Shown one piece after another: positions 33,653-45,300 of a stretch of DNA of 64,000 bases (within the stretch, counting starts at the first letter, position 1; each line of letters opens with the position of its first letter). The stretch is from Acanthopleura granulata (taxonomy: Eukaryota > Mollusca > Polyplacophora > Chitonida > Chitonidae), in contig JABBOT010000032.1 in assembly GCA_016165875.1 (NCBI GenBank), forward strand, positions 993,613 through 1,057,612, given 5' to 3'. Made by a program: the position numbers and the translations under genes. Below the pieces are notes generated by a model. That model made no database searches, was not told the DNA's origin, and was given only the letters and a program-made list of their open reading frames with translations.

Positions 33653-34113
33653 CAATGAAGCTTTGTGGAGTGAAGTTGATGAAGCTTTGTGGAGTGAAGT
33701 TGATGAAGCTTTGTGGAGTGAAGTTGATGAAGCTTTGTGGAGTGAAGTTGATGAAGCTCTTTTGCAGTGAATGTGATGAAGCTTTGTGGAGTGAAGTTGA
33801 TGAAGCTTTATGGAGTGAAGTTGATGAGGCTTTGTGGCGTGAAGTTGATGAAGTTTTGTGGAGTGAAGTTGATGAAGCTTTATGGAGTGAAGTTGATGAA
33901 GCTTTATGGAGTGAAGTTGATGAAGCTTTGTGGAGTGAAGTTGATGAAGCTTTGTGGAGTGAAGTTGATGAGGCTTTGTGGAGTGAAGTTGATGAAGCCT
34001 TGTGGAGTGAATGTGATGAAACCTTCTGGAGTGAAGTTGATGAAGCTTTGCAGACTGAATGTGATGAAGCTTTGCAGACTGAATATGGTGAAGCTGCTGA
34101 GAGTGAGTGTGAT
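33653..34113. repeat. 24-bp minisatellite, about 19 copies
   Basis: Units of type GAAGCTTTGTGGAGTGAAGT plus TGAT repeat every 24 bp. One unit near 33756-33780 is 25 bp, which shifts the reading frame. The period and composition leave long open frames on both strands. The 3' units are progressively more diverged (GCAGACTGAATGTGATGAA). Confidence 0.92.
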
Positions 34114-34808
34114 GCATGGTCAGGTAGAAATTGAAATGAAGATTTACAAAATAGTTATAATGAATCTTCATGAAGTGAATGTGATATATTCCCTAATTAA
34201 TCATCATAAAGAAGTGTACCTTTTTCTGATAAGGTAGCCAGGGTATATAGCATGTCAGTCATTTATGGAGTCCGACAATGTGTCTGTATTAGTAATAAGG
34301 TTTATTCATGATGTTAAGAAGTACTCCTTTGTGGAGGAGTCTTTGTGATAAAAAAACAACAATCTGAAGGTTGCTTGAATTTGAGATTTTGGCTCTGTAT
34401 TTTAGTAAAGAGATCATGGAAAGTCTTTATCAAAATTCTTTTTCTTGCAATCCTGCTCACAATTTGTTTAAACTTTCATGAAAGTTCGCGTTGTTAGTTA
34501 TACACATCGGTAACCTTGGTCAAACCTTGTATATAAAAAAGAAATCGATTTTTTTTTTGTGATAAAACAGTCATAGAACTGTTCCATTTAAGACTGTATC
34601 CATTTGTACTGTCTGTACATCAGCTGATGCTGTTGACAAACACACACTGTATTTATGATGATAATTAACCTGGATTTGTTAATAAAATGATGTCTAAACT
34701 TGATTGATTTGTAGTTCATAAATATACTAGGTCTTGGGCCGTATGCACCAAAACAAATTTGCCCACCTCTGCAAATGGAAGCCTGGTACGAAGGAACAGC
34801 AGACCTAG

Positions 34809-34902
34809 GGCCCACTTGCATGAAACCTTCTTAGCATTAAGAGCACATAACTACCGCGACAACCAGGGCCGTGTAGGCAGGAGAACCTCATGCAAGTGGG
34901 CC
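34809..34902. mobile_element. Short hairpin element with 15-bp inverted ends
   Basis: GGCCCACTTGCATGA (34809-34823) is exactly complementary to TCATGCAAGTGGGCC (34888-34902). The 94-bp total with perfect terminal inversion suggests a miniature transposon. Confidence 0.65.
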
Positions 34903-35431
34903 TTGTTTTGAGAAGTTTGGACATGCATGTTTTGGACAACGTGTGTATGTAACGTATAGTTGAAAAGTGTTGCATAGCTACACAAATTTTGCACTTACAT
35001 GTGTGATAAGTTAGAAGATTTGGATACTACTCTTTTGTGACACAGTCTTGTACTCCTGGAACTTTTCTGACTGTACTTTTAGCTGGTGCATTGAGAAAAT
35101 ATATATTTCCACATATTGTTCAGAATTTATACCTTAGCCAAATTGTTAGACACCCCAAGTGAAGCATGATACAAAGATATTAAGCCATCTATGAGACAGG
35201 ACAGACAAGTCCTTATTAGCAAATCTATGGATCCTTCTCATGTAGGTGACATTTGGTTGATTGGAGTCCAGCACCAAATGTAATACTTGAAAACATTTGC
35301 CCTGCAAAGCCGGAAATGGTTTTATTATTACTAATGTAGTATGTGCAATGTATTAACTAAACTATTACATCTTTGAACACTGTCCTTTTCAAGACATATA
35401 TTACAAGATTTATGTATCCATATTACTGAAT

Positions 35432-35935
35432 ACAGGTCAGAATATTTCTTAAAATTAAGAAGAACGTTAAATTTGAATGCTCTTCAGTTTATATAAATAG
35501 TAAACTATTACTTTAATTTATATGGCTATATCCTATATATTATATTTATGTATACATATTTATTTCACTGTTCATTAAGGCCTAATTCAAGAATGTTTTC
35601 ACTTACACCATGGTGATCAGCTTTATGGGTCTACAAAAACAAAGTGTCCAGGGTAAACCTTGTGTATCTTTTGTGTATCTGAACAGTATCTTTCAAATGA
35701 AATAAATTGTGTACTCATGTAAATGAATGTCAGTATTTTTCTTAAAATTAAGACTGACATAAAAGTTATATGCTTTTTAATTTATAAATGTAAATAGTAA
35801 ACTATTACTGTATAACCATGGCGATATACAGTTTATATTTGCCTGTTCATTAAAGCCAAACTCAAGAATTTTGGACTTACATCATGGCAATCAGTTTTAT
35901 GGGTGAAGAAAACCAGAGTGCCAAAGGTGAACCGT
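35432..35935 (+). repeat. Tandem segmental duplication, about 290 bp
   Basis: 35432-35665 and 35724-35935 share TTTCTTAAAATTAAGA, AATAGTAAACTATTACT, GTTCATTAA and CAGTTTTATGGGT in the same order, with several indels. An older local duplication without coding potential. Confidence 0.75.
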
Positions 35936-36861
35936 GGACCTTTGGCAGACAAACAGTTACTGACAAACTTTCCCATTTGTGAAATATATGCATCTATGTC
36001 CACACCTTGTTGGCCCAGTACATGTAGCGCTCATATTTACATGAATGTAAATATATCAGCACAATTGTTTATTAGTTTAAATGAAATGAGAGAATACTTT
36101 ATGAATGGTCAGGATAATGTTTTGTGAATATTCAGGTGTATTGTAGCCTGTAAGATCTGTTGCATTCCCTACTCTTCATTCATAGCAGTAAATAAATTGT
36201 TTTCATATATTACAACGTACATGTATTGGTTAGTTTAGGTACCAGCAATACACTTATATGGCTAGCTGTTGTTGAATTGATATATCACTGTAAGCATGAT
36301 CCATGGGTTGTGTTTAATATTCATCAAACATATTGCTGTGCAAGAAATTTGCTTGTGTGCCTGAAAAACGGGAACAGACTTATTACCAGTACCAGCTTTC
36401 AGCTCTAATGCTAGTTCAAACATACAGCCTATAACATGTAAATATGCAGATGTACCTGGGAATATTACCGGAGTTGTATTTATCGGAGGAGATATATGCC
36501 AGAATGATATTTAGACAGTTTACCAGTTTAAAGAAGCAGGATGCTTTACATGGAACATACATGTAGTTTGAGTCGGCGTGTCATCCCTCGGTGTTGATAT
36601 ACTGATAAACACTGGGCAATTCCAACACGTGGTTTCCCATTTTTTTTCATACTTTTCCCATTTTTACTGATAAGTTCAGCACTTTTAGGATAAATCAAAG
36701 TGAGGATAAGTCGCGGGTGACATTATATAACCCTCACTAGATTCTGCGTTTCGTCAGCACACCCATATAGCAAAATCTATCGGAATTTTAACGTTCAGTT
36801 GGTTCATCACCGCGATACCAGTAGACACAATTTTGTTGCTATTTATATTACCGTACCCAGA
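35936..36861. other. Noncoding stretch, nothing recognised
   Basis: AT-rich, no exon or repeat identified on either strand. Confidence 0.4.
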
Positions 36862-36960
36862 GAAGAAGCCAGCTTGAGCTGGACTTGAGCTAACAGTGAG
36901 GGGCTCCAGAGTCATTGCTCTACGCTAGCGCGCTAATCCCGCTGCCACGGAGGCTGGAAG
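36862..36960 (-). mobile_element. tRNA-derived SINE, 5' head only
   Basis: The plus strand reads AAGCCAGCTTGAGCTGGACTTGAG then CTACGCTAGCGCGCTAATCCC and CCACGGAGGC, the reverse complement of the tRNA-like head. A tail-end piece on the same strand lies at 37184-37380. Confidence 0.85.
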
Positions 36961-37183
36961 GGTGGAACCGAAATAATTAAACACAGTCTATAGTCTTTTA
37001 CATTTGATGTTGTCTCGTTGTCGTTGTTTTCATGCAAGAAGTATAAGCACTCATTCTTGGGGAAAATTAAACTGTTCTTTTTTATTTATCTATTTCACAT
37101 TTGTTCACTGAGTTATCATTGCTAGCTAACGGTTTTGTAGGATATCTCGCAAGCAAATCCCGATACGGGTACAGCGTGTCACG

Positions 37184-37380
37184 AATTTGTTTATTTATTT
37201 GATTGGTGTTTTACACTGTACTGAAGAACATTTCACTTATACGACGGCGGCCCGCATTATGGTGTGTTGAAATCGGGCATAGCCCGGGGGAGACTCACGA
37301 CGATCGGCAGGTTGCTACGGCCGGAGAAGAAAAGCCATCATGAGCTGGATTTGAACTCACAGCGACCACACTGGTGTGTG
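37184..37380 (-). mobile_element. tRNA-derived SINE, body and tail
   Basis: The plus strand reads TTTATTTGATTGGTGTTTTACAC, GACGGCGGCCCGCATTATGG, then GAGCTGGATTTGAACTCACAG. The tail faces lower coordinates. Confidence 0.85.
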
Positions 37381-38500
37381 ATACGAATTGACGGCGCAGG
37401 CGATTTTTCACTGGTGAAGAATACAGGCTATTCCCGAAGCTAACACCTGCAATAGGTAACTCCGGAATACCCTTCCCACCTTTTAACAAAGCAGTCCAAA
37501 TTATGTACCCTTTTGTTCTTATCCTGGAGTATGTCACGCGTTTGGTGTACGTGGGCCCATAAAACACTCGAGTAGTACACAAGCACCTAAACGTTGCATA
37601 CAGCAGAAAACGATGCGTTTCACTGAGGTTTGGACCCTTTTGTGTAGCCGATCAGTCTCGCGTAGCTTTACTGACAAAGCATATTCCTTTGTGTACTTCG
37701 TGAATCAACCATAAATCTAGTACGTGTCATATTATAATGAGGGGACTTCGGATACTAAAATCTATACACAGTGCATGTCGATCATATACTCAGTGGACCT
37801 TGAAGCTGAAGAAAGCATAGAGCATGTCACATACTCACCTGACATGGGTGGAAATTAAAGGCCGTATGGTCCGTTATGCAATGTAGCCACATCTACAGGC
37901 TCTAACAGAAAATTATTTCCATCATTTGGCACCTGTTTAAAAATGTGTGTTGCACAGCGTTATTTGTAGATTAGTATTCAAGGACTACTTATGGACAGTG
38001 TAAACTACAAAAGAAATATTTTGAGACTAATAAGTTTTGCTCAAAGGAAAAAAAAGCGGAATAAGGGTCTAGTTGTATCGGTGGTTCAAGGTATCTCCAG
38101 GAGTTCTCGTGTTCTCCTCTGGGCGAGAGCCAAGTGCACATCTGTCGTCTGTAGGCCTATATATATACATTTGAAAAATACATAATGGGCCCCCTTCCTG
38201 ATGGAATAAATAAATAGATTATTGAATATATCACAAACTATGGAACCCCTGAAGGGGCATTTATTATTGTTGTTTATTCTGTTAAAACGGCAAGAAAAAT
38301 TAATTTGGCCCGACTTAACTAACCAATCAAAATGCTGATATTTGAAATAATAGTTACTAAGTCGGGGAAATGAATTTGTAACGAATTAGCGCATTTAGTT
38401 TCTTTATTCTCTTTTCTTCGAAGGGCCCCCCAAAATGAGAATTCATTCACTAATTTTTTTCACGGAGGGATATTGATTCCTCCCTGTTAGTAGTGATCCA
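37381..38500. other. Noncoding stretch before the TPR/ankyrin gene
   Basis: No coding exon seen. Contains a C-run GGGCCCCCC near 38420 and no recognised repeat. Confidence 0.4.
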
Positions 38501-38974
38501 ATCAAAAATGCCGTTCCTTTGAATGGAGCACTGGTTCACAGAGTCTGGCGAAATTAATTTACTCCGAGTTATTCAGACGATAACAAATTCTCTTTTTTTG
38601 TTTCGACAGACCAAAAAGTCGGAATTGAAAAATTAAGTCCCTTCCGCGGTACCTTAACAAACCATTGCTCATTGTTTACGTATCGTTCAATTTGCTAGTG
38701 AAGATTTCACAAACGTCGACGCTTGACTGGAATTAGACTGTATTCGTGGTTGCTAGAGACTTCTGCGCGCTGTTTGGGCTCCCCTGAGCACAAGATTGGT
38801 TGTGTTCTGTTCGCGAAATTCTATCTTTCGCTATTCTTATAGATGATTTTTGGGGCGATCCGGCGCTATTACATTCCATACGTCACGTGGTCAGTCATGC
38901 AGTCGCTGCTCTAATGGTGGACTGTTGGATTTTCTTACAGCTTTCAGGGACAAATTTTTGCGTCATTTAGGACG
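38501..38974 (+). promoter_or_regulatory. Putative promoter and noncoding first exon, TPR/ankyrin gene
   Basis: A CpG-richer patch than its flanks (CGTCGACGC, CTGCGCGCTG, CGGCGC, CGTCACGTGG) ends with a strong donor GGACG|GTAAGT at 38974. No ORF of note. This is inferred to be the 5' UTR exon joined to the coding exon at 42301; the transcription start was not located. Confidence 0.5.
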
Positions 38975-39694
38975 GTAAGTATCGATACATTTTGTTAGTT
39001 ACCTGTGTAACCTAAGATAAGTTGAAGTTAGTGTTTCATTTTGGACCGTAAATTTCGGTACATTTGTAAGTTAGCTGTGTGTGTAAGGGGAATATCTATA
39101 CATGGATAAATACATACAGAGAGTCTCGGGTATATGAGTTTATAAGCCACACGTATATCTTTGATCTCCACTCTGATTGTAACATAGAAGCACACAGATC
39201 ATTTACACTATAAACACAGATTAATCATTATGATGTCTGTTTACCTGTGCAAAAGCATTTCTCAGTTGCCAGACGATAGCCCCAATTCGAGGAATTGACG
39301 AATGTACGAACCCATTCAGTGCAACGTCAGCACTATATTTATCTGCGGTGATTTTTTTTATGCGTGTTGTTCTACTTTCACTTTCGCTTCTATTTTCACG
39401 AAGTCTTAACACGTCACTGTTGGCTCACACCTATAGATATCTATATACGGATAGATACCTACAGATAGCTTGGTGGACAGAACAACTGTTTGGCGCCCTG
39501 CAGGTAGGGACTTCTGTCGTCTAAAACTGCTGTGCTTTTCACACTGTAATTGGTATCCCTTTACTATCGTGCATGTAGGTGGAGGAAGGGCCAATGACCC
39601 TTCCGGTCAGTCCTTGTCCCGTGGTTCCGTGTGGCAGTGTATCCTCTTAGTGTATTTTTCAAGGCCCAGGTTTACACCATTCTACAAATCTACT

Positions 39695-39905
39695 CTCGAG
39701 CCTCACACCAATGAGGTCGCTGTGAGTCAAGTCCAGCTCATGCTGGCTTGTTCTCCAGCGGTACGTGGAAAGGTCTTCCAACAATCTACGGATGGCCGTG
39801 GGGCTATGTTCGGTTTCCTTCCACCAAAATGCTTGCCAGCGTCATATAAGTGAAACATGCCTTAGTAGGACACAAATCAAGTAAATATATAAATAAATAA
39901 ATACA
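39695..39905 (+). mobile_element. tRNA-derived SINE, 5'-truncated
   Basis: Plus copy: CACACCAATGAGGTCGCTGTGAG, TCAAGTCCAGCTCATGCTGG, GGATGGCCGTGGGG, then AAATAAATAAATAC tail. Located in the presumed first intron. Confidence 0.85.
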
Positions 39906-39955
39906 TTTATGCGGTACTCAAGAATGTTGCACTTAGACGACTGCGGCCAACATTA
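39904..39955 (-). mobile_element. tRNA-derived SINE, short inverted tail fragment
   Basis: ATGCGGTACTCAAGAATGTTGC and GACGACTGCGGCCAACATTA are the reverse complement of the SINE 3' body, abutting the previous copy tail to tail. Confidence 0.8.
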
Positions 39956-41591
39956 AATGATTAAATAAATAAATCAAATCTGGTTCACTTAACATCTAAG
40001 AAGGAGAATAGTGTGGATTGAGCCAAATTGACGCTCATCAGTTGCGTTAACGAAGTGTTTACTTAACAATGTTTTATTCTGGCCTATCAGTGGAATTATT
40101 CTAGGTATTTCTGCGATCACTTGAGAGGATATAAGGACTAGTTTGTTGCAAAATCAGAGTGACCACATTATTCACCTCAACGAGATAATCCAGATCAATT
40201 GTGTCTAGTTTGATTTCTTGTGATATAGTTTATTGGTCCAAGTTATTCTCAAAGTAATTGAGGTCACCATAAAGACAGCATAATGTATGCATATTAAGGT
40301 AACTTTGAGGTAACTTTTTCTTGACCAGGCTGACTACTGACCTCTTGTAATACATGAGTACAACGTGATCAGTTTGCCCACAAATCGTCACCACAAAAGC
40401 AGGGTATAAACAAGAGGCTAAACAACTTGGATCTGAGTTTACTTCAGGCGGGAAAGGTTCCGCATTACATGTATCGTGGTGAACGGTTTAAGTAAAAAAT
40501 CTTCATCACTGAAAAATGTTGACTGCTTCTCGTTGTGTGAATCCACCCTAACTTTTATATTTACATAGTTTCTTAGCTCTTTGATGGTTAGCGTTATTTG
40601 TAGTTTTGGGAAACTGGTCCTGCGATTATTGACCAGAACGCCCATTTTGGTTGTCGGCTGGTATAAGAATGTCGTTTTCGACGCCAAGGTTACGTACATT
40701 TTATGGGTGAATTGAAAGGAGTAAGATAGATTAATCCCATCAAGTTCTTTCACATTTAGTGACAAATCTGCAGCGTCGAGGGAATTTTGCCGTTCGCAGA
40801 TGTCTTACAGGCCAGTGGCAGGATTGCAGACTCCAGAGAATACATATTTGTCTGCGTTTTTAGGTTCATCTTTTTTTACTTATGAATGTTTCACGTACAA
40901 CGAATCACTTATGGTATCATGGATTGTTTCACCAACAATTTACCATGCTGTGTGAACCGTATTACAGAGGAGCCATAATGTGGAGAAATTCTATGTGAGG
41001 TACGGACGTTGGTCGCATAAAAAAAGTGTTTTTCATCGACTTTGTATCGCAGGGTGATTAGTCGAGGAAAACGGAAATCACAGGGGATATGACGAATATC
41101 ATGTTTATGGGTGGAAGAGAATGAGTCTGTTTTCCCACGAAATGTATTTTTTTTTCAGAACTGAATGCACTAAATGAATAAGAACAGAACAGAACAGTAA
41201 GGTATTAACGCAGACTAAGGCATTCCACCTACATGTACAGTGCAACCTGTGGTTTCACTGATATACCAGTCGAGAAATCGTAGAACACGAGCGATAGGTA
41301 AACTAAATATTTTGGTTTCTAGGAAGAGTTAAGTGAACGAGAACAATACATTTATTTTGTAATAACTAGTATATGTATAATGTTTATATACGGGCCAGAC
41401 ATAAATAACTTCCAGGAAGACCTGTATATACAGAATGCGTGAGTCACCGCCAACTATAATATATGGTTCATTGGGTACATGGGGATAATTATGGGACATT
41501 TAACTTGAAGAGACATGGTTGCCCAAACTTTGGATTTCTAAACGTCTTAACGAAGTTTTGAAGTTTGTTCATGTATTAAATGAGTCACATC
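39956..41591. other. Intron 1 of the TPR/ankyrin gene, one repeat fragment
   Basis: No exon seen. 40628-40690 carries GAACGCCCATTTTGGTTGTCGG, also found in variant form at about 25120 and 57855. Confidence 0.4.
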
Positions 41592-41798
41592 CAGAAGCCT
41601 TCCACCAATGAGGTCGCTGTGAGTTCAAGTCCAGCTCATGCTGGCCTCCTCTCCGGCCGCACGGGCCTGAAGGTCTGCCAACAATCTGCGGATAATCGTG
41701 GATTTCCCCCTGGATCTGCCCGGTTTTCTCCCACCATAATGCTGGCCGTCGTCGTCTAAGTGAAATATTGTTGAGTACGGCGTAAAACACCAATCAAA

Positions 41799-41833
<35 letters not shown>
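41592..41833 (+). mobile_element. tRNA-derived SINE, well preserved
   Basis: CCAATGAGGTCGCTGTGAG, GTTCAAGTCC (tRNA B-box form), CCACCATAATGCTGGCCGTCG, GAGTACGGCGTAAAACACCAA and a long (AAAT)n tail. It lacks the tRNA A-box end. Among the youngest-looking copies. Confidence 0.9.
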
Positions 41834-41966
41834 CTCATTCACGTTGAAATCAAAAATATTCATTGAGTATGTAGCTTGTACGACATTGCTATATATTTAT
41901 TATAAAATAAATATATATAATATATTTATTATGTTGTAGTAACTGTAAAATAAACTTATGTCATCG

Positions 41967-42003
<37 letters not shown>

Positions 42004-42300
42004 GCTCTATAACATAAACTGATGTTGTCACTGCTATAAATATCATTTTGCAGAAACATAAACTTTTTATGCGATTGCTATATATATCATGCTACAGTGA
42101 CATAATCTTCCATCACTCAGGAAACATAATATGTTTACAATAAATGTGACAAATTACATTCTGAAGTGCATCAGCTTTGGCCTAGGTACAGTTAGTCAGA
42201 GTTGCCGCCCTTTCTTCTACCTGCACTCAGGTAATCAGTAATTAATCTAAACGCCTCAGTGTGTGACATCATAAAATCTGAACCATATGTTTTATTACAG

Positions 42301-42388
42301 ATCAGGCGGGTTCCGACTATAGCCATGGAGACCTGTGACGACATTGAAGCCCTGCTAACGTTTGGACTCGCTCTGAACATGGCCGGAG
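42301..42388 (+). CDS. TPR/ANK exon 1 (start)
   Basis: Acceptor GTTTTATTACAG; ATG at 42325 in a strong context (AGCCATGG). It has 21 codons plus one base (phase 1) and begins METCDDIEALLTFGLA. Donor CGGAG|GTAGAT. Confidence 0.8.
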
Positions 42389-45300
42389 GTAGATATTTTT
42401 TTTTTTTTAATTTTTATTTTTTAAATCTTTTATATTTCTTTTTTTTTTTGGGTGGGGGGATTTTGTTTTTTTAATCAGTGCCATATAGAAGAATTTTCCA
42501 GTTATCCGATGGTGGTTATCCTTTGGGGGCGAGTACATCGGACTGTCCGTTGTGTTCCGTTATAAACGGAAAAAGACAACTATACAATTAACCGCTTTGA
42601 CTTATGACTCTAGGCAGAAAAAAAGGAGCGTGTGTTGTATAGAACATCATACAGCGAATGTTTCCTCTGGTTTCTATTAGTTGATGGGTATTGATCGTGT
42701 ATACTGTGTATAGGTTGTCCATGACAAAGCTTATGAACGAGATAGATCTGCCTTCGAGTTAATAACCTCCTCAAACATTCCGTTGCAGGCCTGTTTATCG
42801 AATGGTTTATAGACACTGTTCACGTGCATTGCTGATGATAATCTACCTATCTGTGATGTTGCTGGTTTGAAATCCGGTGTTGTTTTTAGCAATGTTTAGC
42901 ACTAAAATCTAAGCTATATTAAAAAGTATAATCCCAATGACTACACAATAACAATATTTATGAAAGAACTTTACCTTATCTTCCATGCCCTGCTTTACAA
43001 GTAAGGAAACTGTCATGCCCTTCTTCGTTCTACAAAAAGAACATATTTGAATTAATGTTTTTTTTACTCTAGACTGGGACATTGGTAACACACGTGCTTT
43101 CTGAGACCCGATGTGACCTCATTTACCCCCAGATTTGTGAGGTCATGGAACATATTTGTACTTTATATACTATGCTTTTGTACTTGATCTTTCGTGAAAA
43201 ATTCCCACCCCTAGAGTTTATAGCCTGTCTTAAGAATAGAGTCCTGGTTGTTTTGAGATCGACTCAAGACTGTAAGGCTGTGCATAGGTAAATGGGAGTC
43301 GACCAGTTCTCCGAACTGAATGTAAATTTCACAATTAAAGTTGGTGCTGGCAAGTTGGAATACTAGAATCTGTTAGAGTTTCGGCCCAGTCGTTCCAGAA
43401 CCATCTATCTATGACGAATGTTACCTTGTTCCTCTTTGCTCAGCACAACACGTCAAGGACGTCGCCGTAAGCGAGGCACAAGCCGGCAAAGTGGCTTTGG
43501 AACAGGAGAATTCCACGAAGGCAGAAAAACATCTTCGGAAGGCGCGTCTGTTGTTCAGCAAGCTACCCTACGGGGAGAACAATGACGTCATGGGTGACGT
43601 TCTGAAAAACTTGGTAACGTTGTACCAGAGAACGGGGAACGTCCGCAAGGCTCTTGAGTATGCACATGAGCGTCTGGAGTTGTTACCTTTTGATTTTCAC
43701 GTGAGTGAAATCCACGTATTCAACATTCTCTGCCTTTGATCCTAAACTGAGGTGGAGAGACACATAATACATGTAAATAAGGAAGCAGGAATACCTGTCT
43801 TTGATGACAGAGGTTCATTATACAGTATATTCCCCTTTGTGTTTAATTACATATTAATTACATATTACATATTACAATATTAATTCCAGTCGTATTGAGT
43901 TGCAGGTGTTGTAATCTAGTATACAAAACCACCTGCAGAGACTGAATTGTATGACACCCCAGTACCAATATTGACCATAAGAAGTTACTATGCGTAGTGA
44001 TTTATTTAACGATGACAACAAACAAACCTGCAGGGGTTTCAATGTGTTGGGTGTAGTTAATGTCCAGCATCCATTTACAGGCATCTGCAACATTGGTCTC
44101 GCGAAAACAAAACCCACTCTTGAAATGAAATGATTTTATTGCGCAGTGCACAATGGGGTTGGGAGCAAGGTCTAAGAAACTTACTGGTCCATTTCCCTAA
44201 ATAATTGCAATGTAACAGCCTTACTACAGATATGAGGGTACGATGACAGTAGACCAAGATACAGAAAGCAAAAATGAAGAAAACAACATAGCAGATTGTA
44301 CGAAACGCTGGATACAAGATAAATGAATGAGCAGAACCGAACTGAAAAAGGGTGGGCCTACCTGAGAGTTGTCACAGTATTTCGAAATGGAACCCTCAGA
44401 TTTTACCCTCCTTTTTTCAGTTCCGTTCCACTCCTAAAGTAGACCTTGTTGCATTTACTAGGCCTACTGAGTGCTCTGTTTCGCTATTATACTCGAACAT
44501 TCAGACTTGTTTGGAACGATGCCGTGAAAATTTGTTTCAGTCGCCATGGCTGACGGCAAAGACCTTGTTACAAGTGAACGAGTTGGAGAAGGCGCTGGGC
44601 TTGTTCTGCATCAGTTTCAACATGAGCAGTACAGATGACCAACGCGTCGACAGCCTGGTGGAAGTTGTCGATCTGCTACACAGGACCAAAGGTTTGTTTG
44701 TTTGCTTGAATGTCGTCCAGTGGTGAGAAGTGCCCATGTACATTCTTATTTAGAAACATTTCTATGAGAGAACGGCCATGTTGTCGTTTTTGTTGTTGGC
44801 TTTCTTCCTTGTTGGTGATGGCCGGTGTATTATTGAATCACGCATGCGTGGAATGCCAAGGCCGACTTTTGGTCAATTTCGTATGCTGACTTTAGCATGA
44901 CTGCCTTGTTATAAATCATGTAGATGATCCATGGTGTTTTACTCGTTTGTCCCCGGTACACTTTGAAAAGACGAATATTGTTTTCTGACCTTCTGAACGA
45001 TGGAATCGTTAACCCGACTCTGAGAATCGTGCTTTTTCAACCGAAAAGCGTAGGTTTAGTTTTTAAAGCTGTGGGGAATTATTTACGTAGGATCCAAAGA
45101 TTTGAAGCCTGAGCATTGTGGTAATTATGGCTCTTAATGGGCTATCTGTTTTTGATTAGAACAGCTTGAATCCGTGAAAATCATTCCAATGAATGGAGTC
45201 GCCACGTAAACTAATGTATGGATGTATATAATTACGTAGATGCAAAAAAGCAGAAATCTTGTATTTCCGACTTCGAGCGGGATATCTCCCAGTTAATATC

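Noticed and set aside
33650..34237. Three long ORFs on both strands as genes
   Set aside because: All arise from the 24-bp minisatellite, and a 25-bp unit breaks the frame.
44352..44540. Longer exon 3 using the acceptor before 44420
   Set aside because: It is also in frame, but the shorter exon has the same 151-nt length as exon 7 and aligns with it from the first residue.
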